This document shows positions 1 to 64,000 of a stretch of DNA of 64,000 bases, piece by piece. Each line of letters opens with the position of its first letter. Within the stretch, counting starts at the first letter, position 1. The notes under the pieces are model-generated. The model worked only from the letters and a program-made list of their open reading frames with translations, had not been told where the DNA came from and did not search any database. A program made the translations under genes and the position numbers. The stretch comes from Alviniconcha marisindica (Eukaryota; Mollusca; Gastropoda; Provannidae). The stretch is from the NCBI GenBank assembly GCA_018857735.1, contig JABMCL010001631.1, positions 45,001 to 109,000 of the forward strand, in the 5' to 3' direction.

Positions 1-91
1 ATTGTTTTACCAAATGCTTTTAATAACATCTCTAGCCACTTGTGTTTTATTTTTTGTATGCATTGATTTTATGCTGACCTTTTTCTTTCAG

Positions 92-4994
<4,903 letters not shown>

Positions 4995-5294
4995 TTGATG
5001 CAGCACTGCAGTTGTACACACATCATTTGTCTTCTTGTCTGTGATGTACATGTGTGTGTGTGTGTGTGTGTGTCTGGCTGAGGATTAGTGTGATGTATGA
5101 AAGCACTTAAGAGTATGGACTCAGAACTCATTGCAAAATTTTATGATTGACACTGTGGATAAATGAGGTTTGCTGTGATCATGGCTGACATTTGTTATTC
5201 AGTGTGGGTATCAGGATGAATTTTTACCACTGAGAGAGGGAACTGAAGAGAGAATGGTTGGGGGGGGGGGGGGGGAGAGAATGAGGGGGGAGAG

Positions 5295-5333
<39 letters not shown>

Positions 5334-5420
5334 AAATATCAGTTGATTTTGTATGACTGTTTTCATATACTCTGCATACATTACACATCATAATTAAAAG
5401 AACATATTACTTGCATTCAT
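4995..5420 (+). other. COMMD7: probable COMMD7 3' untranslated region and cleavage site
   Basis: The stop is followed by a short (TG)n run at 5048-5073, a G tract at 5258-5275 and an (AG)n run at 5291-5330. ATTAAA at 5393-5398, with GT-rich sequence at 5425-5450 behind it, is the best polyadenylation signal I see. No AATAAA lies closer. Confidence 0.4.
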
Positions 5421-5683
5421 TTGTTTGAAAGTTGTTTATTGTTGTACTGTCTATCAAAGATTGATACATTGATCTTTGAAACAATTTTATCACATCAATT
5501 TTCAAGACGCCAATAATATATATCACAGCTTTTCAACCCAAACAATAATACATATCACTCTCTACATATTCAAATGCAAGCATTCAGAAAAGAAAGCCTT
5601 TACCTCTATAAGTCATCAACTGGTAAGTTTGTCAGATCAGCAAACAAAAGAGTTAATTAACATATCACAGACATCACATGATC

Positions 5684-5865
5684 ACACAACAAAGACCTGA
5701 GTTGCCTACAGTACCTGGAATGCAAGTAAATACAAGGTACATAAAGTCCACTAGAGGTACATCCTCTGAGGATGAAATGTACAGCTGATGGAGTTTATGT
5801 ACCCTCTATTCACTCACATGCCAGGTGATAGTTACTGTAGGTGACTTGAGTCTTTGGTGTTGTGT
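5684..5865. mobile_element. foldback (MITE-like) element A
   Basis: The left arm (caaagacctgagttgcctac...) and the reverse complement of the right arm agree over roughly 65 bases with small gaps, leaving a short spacer around 5765-5785. No transposase is encoded. Single arms of the same family lie at 13317-13425 and 32281-32400. Confidence 0.65.
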
Positions 5866-6669
5866 TCATGTAGCATCTTTTGAGTGTAAATAATCTCTAT
5901 AGTTCGTTGATTGTGACTCGTTCTATTTCAATTTTTTGCAAGTTTGACATGCATTTTAATTAACGTGAATGCCTTTGTTGTTTTCATACCATCACTGTTA
6001 ATTTACAATATATAATATACATCTTATTACGATGCCAGGGGATTTGGAACTTTTTATCGAATCCAAACACATCAAAAAAGTCAGCCAAAAATCCAGACTG
6101 AACGGTATCTTACTCTGAAACGCAAGTTCTTTGCATTTTGCACACATAATAAGTCTCTATTGAATGGTCAAAACCCCCAGCCCCACCCCAATCTTTATGT
6201 TTGAATTTTCCAGTGAAGCCTTTTTTTTTTTCTTTTTTTTTTTATCAAAGCTTTAAATTAGTTTACATTTCTGATGTCAAAATGTGGTATATACAAGTTA
6301 CACTGAAATTATACTTGTGCAAACATTACGAAAGTGCATGCAAGCATTGAGATTAGTTTGGTGCATGGGTATTTATATATTAGAGTGTAAACTTTAGTTT
6401 TGATCATCTGTGATTTACAGAGGTATTCACCTTACAGTTCTGAACACCCCTATAACACTAACTTGCACAGTCAAAATACACAGGAATCCACTCAAGACAA
6501 AATGGCTGGTTGCCATCAAGTTCACTTCTTCATGAAAGACGTCTGTAAAGAATAAAGACACGAGGAGAGAGACCATAGTGGGGACCATTTAAGCACTTTG
6601 TCTACAGCAGAATTTCATCTCAGTTTGTCTTGAAGGGGTTCCTCTATGTTTCATTCTCAAAGCAAGAAT

Positions 6670-6960
6670 GTTACATTATACACATGTTAACCACAAACTT
6701 GCAAAAAGAACACTGTATAAATGTATTACACACACAGGTCTGCCTCAAACTTACAACAAGAACACTGCCTTATGCATACATTTACCACAAACTTGCAACA
6801 AGGACAGTGTATGATAAACATGTTCTCCTCGAACTTGCAACAGGACCACTATTAACCACATTTAACACAAACTTGCAACAAGAACACTCCTTTTTTTAAT
6901 TCTTTTTTTCACATGTTTACCACATCTTTGCAAGAAGCACACTATGTTATACACACTTTT
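6670..6960 (+). repeat. short tandem array, ~45-50 bp degenerate unit
   Basis: Repeats of aacttgcaacaagaacact separated by variable cacatgtttaccaca-type spacers, about six copies. It lies in the intergenic space between the two convergent genes. Confidence 0.75.
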
Positions 6961-8055
6961 ACCATAAATATGCACTTAAAGTGAAGCTGGTATTAGGTAT
7001 GTATGCCTCCACCAAAATCGCCAAAACGGCAGTAAATTATCACAGCAGAAATTAACACTTAAGGATCAACAAGCACCATCACAATCCTGCCACTTAATAA
7101 CTCCTGTCTCAGCAAGTTTCAGTCACATTTTGCATGTACACTTTCCACATGCATATCCTTTAAACTCCTCTCTTTCTGTTCTACTAATATAGAAACTAGA
7201 CGCTGAGCCTATGGCCAGATACGTTAAAAGTGCTGACAACATCTATTTCTGCGCATGCAGTTCATGCTCTCCAACACTTGCAATCCACCCACGCTTAACA
7301 CAATATATGCTTTCTGTGCATACCTAGATGCTGACACTGTGTTTTATAATTATAGCATTGATATGATTTGGAAGTGATGTGGATGAGTAGAAGTAGTTAA
7401 GGCACAACCTGACATTGACATGTGGGTTCAAGTCCCAGTTTAGGCAGTATCTTCCTGGATGTCAGGGTGGTGGTATGAGTGTCTAGTCCTTTGGATTTGA
7501 CATGTTGAAACACTGAGGTCCTGTGTGCAACATGCGCGCTTAGACTCTTGAACCCACAGCAGAGGATAAAATGCCCTGGCAAAATTCTGTCCAAATTCTA
7601 CCAACATTAAGCGACTAATTAGGGTAGGCATATATAGCATGACCATATTCTAAGTTCGCTCGTTCATCCACACTCCAATAATCTTCACTTTCCTGCATGC
7701 TTCCTCCAAACTCTGCCATAACTGATTATGCGTCTGACATGGCACTTCTTACTGCCAGGCATCTGTTTACCAAACCAGCCCCAGTAAGTCTCATGCTGTA
7801 AGCACCATCCATAAGCTGTGATGAAAAGCAGTGCTAAAACTCTGGAAGCAACAGAGCATCAAAGCATGCATGCAAACACTGGGTGCAGTGCACCCACCCT
7901 GGGTACAAAACTAGTTCTGTCTGGATTCATGATTTGGGTTATTTGTGCTTATGTTAAGCAGTCATTTTGTGTGTGGTTACATAAGAGAAACATGGCCTGG
8001 TGTAATCTGAGCTGTCTGTGTGTTTAAAAACTTACTGCATTTTTGAGCAACAACA
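6961..8055. other. intergenic sequence, nothing recognised
   Basis: AT-rich single-copy-looking sequence. Short open frames here have no splice structure or recognisable product. Confidence 0.5.
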
Positions 8056-8059
8056 CAAA

Positions 8060-8262
8060 TGGAGACCTATGGCATAACCAACTACGGCAGACCTATGGTG
8101 TAACCAATTACGGCAGACCTATGACATAACCAATTACAACAGATCTATAGTGTAACCAATTACAGCAGGCCTATGGTGTGACCGATTACATTTATATTGA
8201 CCTAAGCAGACCTATGACATAACCAATTACAGCAGACCTATAGCATAACCAATTATGGCAGC
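8060..8262 (+). repeat. 26-bp minisatellite, about seven copies
   Basis: Tandem units built on gcagacctatg followed by gtaaccaattac, diverging at two to four positions per copy. It is intergenic. Confidence 0.85.
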
Positions 8263-8764
8263 TGTTGGAGGCCAAAGGATGTCGTAAGCCAAGGCTCAGA
8301 GTTTAATTGTCACTCACCCAGACACTCCTCTTTTGTGCCCTGGGTGATGCACTGATAATGAATCTTATACTCACAGCTTTTGACATGCCGCATGTCGATG
8401 GAAATTTTTTCTCCATCATATTCCTTTTAAATACTGAGCTTTTTACCTTGTGCTCATCAACCTGTGTGCTGTATCTTTTTCCTTTCCTTGTGTTCACAAT
8501 GAGATAAAAAAATTGTCGTTGTGCATGTAACATTAACAGTCACGCCAGCAATGGTTTTTAATTTTAATTTTTAAATAAATACCCTCTTAGTACCACATCA
8601 AAATTGTGACTGCTTACACAAGGTAGTAATTTTTACACCTATGCATAGACAGGGTGGCCCCTCTCTATTCTTGGCCAGGTGAACGGTATCTTTAAGTGAT
8701 GTGCCCAAAACCAACATTTGGGTACGCACATTTTTGTTAACCTATCCTCATTACAGCAGTCACT

Positions 8765-9737
8765 CACTGCAGGTTCTGCTGTACTGCTGTGCTTTAGCTG
8801 CAGGTTCTGCTGTACTTCAGCATGTTCTGCTGTACTATGTTCTGCTGTACTTTAGCAGGTTCCATACTTAGCAGGTTCTGCTGTACTTCAGCATGTTCTG
8901 CTGTACTTTAGCATGTTCTGCTGTACTTTAGCAGGTTCCGTACTTAGCAGGTTCTGCTGTACTTCAGCATGTTCTGCTGTACTTTAGCAGGTTCTGCTGG
9001 TACTTTAATTAGCATGTTCTGCTGTACTTTAGCAGGTTCCGTACTTAGCAGGTTCTGCTGGTACTTTAATTAGCATGTTCTGCTGTACTTCAGCATGTTC
9101 TGCTGTACTTTAGCAGGTTCCGTACTTGGCAGGTTCTGCTGGTACTTTAATTAGCATGTTCTGTTGTACTTCAGCATGTTCTGCTGTACTTTAGCAGGTT
9201 CCATACTTAGCAGGTTCTGCTGGTACTTTAATTAGCATGTTCTGCTGTACTTTAGCATGTTCTGCTGTACTTTAGCAGGTTCCGTACTTAGCAGGTTCTG
9301 CTGGTACTTTAATTAGCATGTTCTGCTGTACTTCAGCATGTTCTGCTGTACTTCAGCATGTTCTGCTGTACTTTAGCAGGTTCCGTACTTAGCAGGTTCT
9401 GCTGGTACTTTAATTAGCATGTTCTGCTGTACTTTAGCATGTTCTGCTGTACTTTAGCAGGTTCCGTACTTAGCAGGTTCTGCTGGTACTTTAATTAGCA
9501 TGTTCTGCTGTACTTCAGCATGTTCTGCTGTACTTCAGCATGTTCTGCTGTACTTCAGCATGTTCTGCTGTACTTTAGCAGGTTCCGTACTTAGCAGGTT
9601 CTGCTGGTACTTTAATTAGCATGTTCTGCTGTACTTTAGCATGTTCTGCTGTACTTTAGCAGGTTCCGTACTTAGCAGGTTCTGCTGGTACTTTAATTAG
9701 CATGTTCTGCTGTACTTCAGCATGTTCTGCTGTACTG
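8765..9737 (+). repeat. ~20-bp minisatellite with higher-order structure
   Basis: About 970 bases of a 20-base motif containing gttctgctgtactt. Three unit types (with catg, with caggttccgta, and with ctggtactttaatt) recur in a fixed order. The array therefore repeats at two scales, which points to recent amplification of multi-unit blocks. It lies downstream of both genes. Confidence 0.95.
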
Positions 9738-10693
9738 TAAGTGTAAATGAAACTTACAAACACAGTGTGACATGAACATTTCTTGTGAATTAAGTGTTTA
9801 CAATACTTGGAAGCTCTTTTTTCTTCTTCTGAATGAATATAACTGAGTATGACTTCTTTGTTAACTCAGTATCGTTGTATCATGCAGGAACATCTATCAA
9901 AGAAACAGATGCAAAGGTAACAAGAAAGACAAATGACAAGCATAATGTATAACTTCAGTGAATTAACATTATCAAAAAATAATTCCAATGAATGGCACAC
10001 AAAGAATTTTGTTTTCTAGTCGAGCAACAATCTGAATCGGATCCATTATATTAATATGCACAAAGCAAACAAATATTTTAACACTAACAACAGCAAAGTA
10101 ACTTCTAAGATATGTTAACAGATTTTTTTTTAAAAGGCTTTGTGGTTTTCGTTTTAAGCAAAATTGTTTTAACAATAGGTGGGAGAGTGGGGAGGGGTGG
10201 CAAGTGGGGGGGCAGGGGGCGGGAGAGGGAGGGTTTCCAAAGTGAAAACAAAAGAACTGAAACGTGCACAGGCATACCTAAACCACACAAGAGCTGAAAC
10301 ATTCACACCTATATACTTAAAGAACAAAAATATTTGCACATGCATATAATACATATTTTAAATGCAATGCTATACTCACACACTTTTGTTACAAAAGTCT
10401 TGTCAACAAACATATGCAGATTTCATCACAGTTTTTGCCCAAATGTTGCACCTACATACTTAGAGAACATTAAAGAACCAAAACATTCACACATGCACTC
10501 ATATTTTAAATGCAATGCTAAACACACCTTTCTTACAGTCTTGCCAGCAAACACAGATTTCATCACAGTTTTACCCAAATGTCCAAACGCAAGATTCAAG
10601 CGTTCCTCTTAAAGCACGTGTACATGACGCAGCAAGTCGATGAAAACGGTTGACTGTTCCAGGCACGAAATGAACTGTCTGTCTGGCACCAGT
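9738..10693 (-). other. probable 3' untranslated region of the WD-repeat gene
   Basis: This lies directly after the stop codon of the minus-strand gene. It contains two ~115-base related blocks around 10260-10380 and 10440-10570 (shared ttttaaatgcaatgct). I found no canonical AATAAA on the minus strand here, so the transcript end is not placed. Confidence 0.35.
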
Positions 10694-61951
<51,258 letters not shown>

Positions 61952-62045
61952 CTGCAAGCACAAAATGCATCCAATGGTGGTCACGTGAACTGTTCTACAT
62001 TAGTTTGTATGGTTTTTGTTTCTTGGTTGTATTTGTATGTTTTTT

Positions 62046-62135
62046 GATCCATGAAGTGTATGCGACCATCCTGGAAGCACAAAATGCATCCATGTGCATG
62101 TAAACTATCCAACGTTAGTAGTTCGTTTGGTTTGG
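62046..62135 (-). pseudogene. truncated duplicate of exon 1 with its acceptor
   Basis: On the minus strand, gtgcttccag is followed by gatggtcgcat and catggatc, matching exon 1 (gtgcttgcag/gatggtcgcgt...catggatc). About 85 bases are duplicated, covering the upstream intron and the first ~25 exon bases. The copy has no donor and stops being similar in mid-exon. Confidence 0.75.
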
Positions 62136-62199
62136 TTTTTCAACTGTTTTCGTTTTAATTATTAGCAGCATGAGAAAGCTGGTATATTTTATTACATTA

Positions 62200-62700
62200 A
62201 CAAAATTAAACAAGTATTGAGGAACTTGAGACACTATCCACAGGCACATTGCCAAGATCATAGCATCGCTGACTGTGTGAAGGAGAGAGACACAGCAAGG
62301 AGAAGCGCTCCACAGTCTATCCTGAAAGGCCAGAAAAGGGACCAACGCAGATCTGGCCAACATTTGAACCATAAACAATCGACGTTTGGGTAAACTTCTG
62401 ACAGACAAGGTCGAGCGCATGAGGGCTTTCCGGAGCACCCAGATATTATCTTAAACTGAACTGCTGTCCAAGAGAGTCCCCAGCTGGGTGCCGGTAAACC
62501 AAAGGTACCTCCATTCCCAGGAGCAGGTAGGAGTGTCTGACAGGACAGCAACAACCTTCGTCTGTCCAAACCATGGCCGACGACTTCAGGATGCACACGC
62601 ACAGGCAGCTAGAAGGCAGTTCGTTGCCTGCTCCGTTCTCTGTGGCCCGGTGGCTAGGGCCTGGCTTGGTGCCTGGCAGGAGTGCTCTGAAAATGAAAAA
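62200..62700. other. non-repetitive balanced-GC segment, unassigned
   Basis: Less AT-rich than surrounding intron, with 100-120-codon open frames on the minus strand lacking splice partners. It may be a retroelement fragment. Confidence 0.3.
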
Positions 62701-62895
62701 ATATAATGAAAAAATGGATATATATATATTGTCTCTTTTTGAAATAGTAGTAAATTGGTGTTTACGCCCAGTCAGCCATCTTTCTGAAAGTAAATTGTAC
62801 ATCCAAATAACTAGTGTGAAGCATCAGTACTGTTTGCCAGTCTTAAATTTAGGATTATCAGCTTAGAAGGAATAAAGTAGAAAGCACTAACGACG

Positions 62896-63064
62896 TTCTG
62901 CTGACAGCTGCTACATTTAATGAACTGTTTCGGTGGGCTTAAAAGAGAGGTGTTTTTTAAAATTATGGGTTTGATCTAAATGAAAGCCTGATGGGAAAGG
63001 GAAAGAAAAAAAGCGGTCCTCCAGACCCCTCTGATCACCTGCAGACAGTGTTAACCATAATTAC
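62896..63064. repeat. dispersed repeat F, copy 2
   Basis: About 95% identical by eye to 60899-61068, two kilobases away in direct orientation. Confidence 0.93.
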
Positions 63065-63074
63065 AGCTGGATAA

Positions 63075-63315
63075 GCAATAATCGATTATTTATGGTGCTC
63101 CATCTTGAAAGAGCCTGAAGTGCTTACAAAGATATACAGGTATGCTCATTCCATCACACACACACACACACGTGCATGCACGCGCGTGCACACACACGCG
63201 CGCGAACACACGCGTGCGCACACACACACACATACACACTACAAACACATGCATCACTGGTGATGGGTTGGTACAATAAGAAGGAAAAAAACAAACAGAT
63301 CAGTACACAGAAGAG
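63075..63315 (-). mobile_element. family B element, inverted, with (CA)n
   Basis: The reverse complement carries ctcttctcttctgtgtactg, ccaacccatcacc, a GT-rich centre, gatggaatgagc and gcaccataaataatc, as in 25725-26105 and 46880-47345. Confidence 0.72.
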
Positions 63316-63334
63316 AAGAGGTGGGTAACTCTGA

Positions 63335-63945
63335 TGATTTACACAAAAACACTGATGATTTACACAAAAACATTGATGATTTACACAAAAACATTGATGA
63401 TTTACACAAAAACACTGATGATTTACACAAACACATTGAGAACTGTACCATAATCAGTAACTGACACTGATGATTTACACAAACACATCAAGAACTGTCC
63501 CATAATCAGTAAGTGACACTGACGATTTACACAAACACATCGAGAACTGTCCCATAATCAGTAAGTGACACTGACGATTTACACAAACACATCGGAGAAA
63601 CTGTCCCATAATCAAAGCAGTAAGTGACACTGACGATTTACACAAACACATCGAGAACTGTCCCATAATCAGTAACTGACACTGACAATTTACACAAACA
63701 CATCGAGAACTGTCCCATAATCAGTAACTGACACTGACGATTTACACAAACACATCAAGAACTGTATTATAACCAGTAACTGACACTGATGATTTACACA
63801 AACACACAGAGAACTGTACCATAATCAGTAAGTGGCACTGATGATTTACACAAACACATCGAGAACTGCGCCATATTCAATAAGTAACACTGATGACTTA
63901 CACAAACACATCGAGAACTGTACCATATTCAAAAGAGCATCAACA
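63335..63945. repeat. 22-bp then ~63-bp minisatellite at the right edge
   Basis: Units of ctgatgatttacacaaacac (63335-63430), then longer units adding cgagaactgtcccataatca. It probably continues the pattern of intronic arrays. No exon is visible between it and 61951. Confidence 0.93.
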
Positions 63946-64000
63946 CAGCCATCAGTGACAGAACGCATAGCAACAACAAAACATGGAAGCAGGAGGGAAT

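Noticed and set aside
8765..9737. CRISPR-like array
   Set aside because: Units are contiguous without unique spacers, and the context is a eukaryotic intergenic region.
62200..62700. Reverse-transcriptase fragment
   Set aside because: Composition suggests an inserted element, but no catalytic motif (such as the YxDD box) is visible in any frame, so no element class is claimed.

Overview
The window is eukaryotic nuclear DNA from an animal, most probably a mollusc and perhaps a gastropod. The reasons are a vertebrate-recognisable COMMD7 gene split by GT-AG introns, a second multi-exon gene with short exons and very long introns, and introns packed with (TG/CA)n, (AG)n and poly-G/poly-C tracts, tandem minisatellites, tRNA-derived SINEs and foldback elements. 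The mollusc assignment is an inference from repeat style; no species-specific marker was seen.

Layout. Positions 1-4994 (+ strand) hold the last seven coding exons of COMMD7 (COMM-domain protein 7); its first exons lie beyond the left edge. Positions 4995-10693 are the intergenic space between two convergent genes. They hold the COMMD7 3' end, a foldback element, three tandem arrays and probably the 3' untranslated region of the second gene. Positions 10694-61951 (- strand) hold one large gene, read right to left. I could chain 30 coding exons in phase into 1,566 codons plus a stop. Its N-terminal part lies beyond the right edge. The visible N-terminal ~210 residues are the end of a WD40 propeller. 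The rest is a long, mostly disordered, Ser/Pro/Lys/Glu-rich tail with short conserved-looking helical segments. The closest family I can suggest is the large, poorly studied WD-repeat proteins of the WDR97/WDR87 type, with low confidence.

The two genes share no obvious function. COMMD7 acts in the COMMD/CCDC22/CCDC93 (Commander) endosomal recycling assembly and in NF-kappaB control. The WD-repeat protein is unassigned.

The most unusual feature is a recurring relation between repeats and splice sites. In the WD-repeat gene, tandem arrays or partial duplications sit against the 3' splice sites of exons 1, 3, 12, 20 and 23, and a near match exists at exon 4. In several cases (exons 1, 3, 20, probably 4) each repeat unit copies the acceptor of the neighbouring exon. 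In addition, (GT)n tracts begin exactly at 5' splice sites in both genes. No RNA genes, CRISPR arrays or promoters could be supported. Both promoters should lie outside the window.
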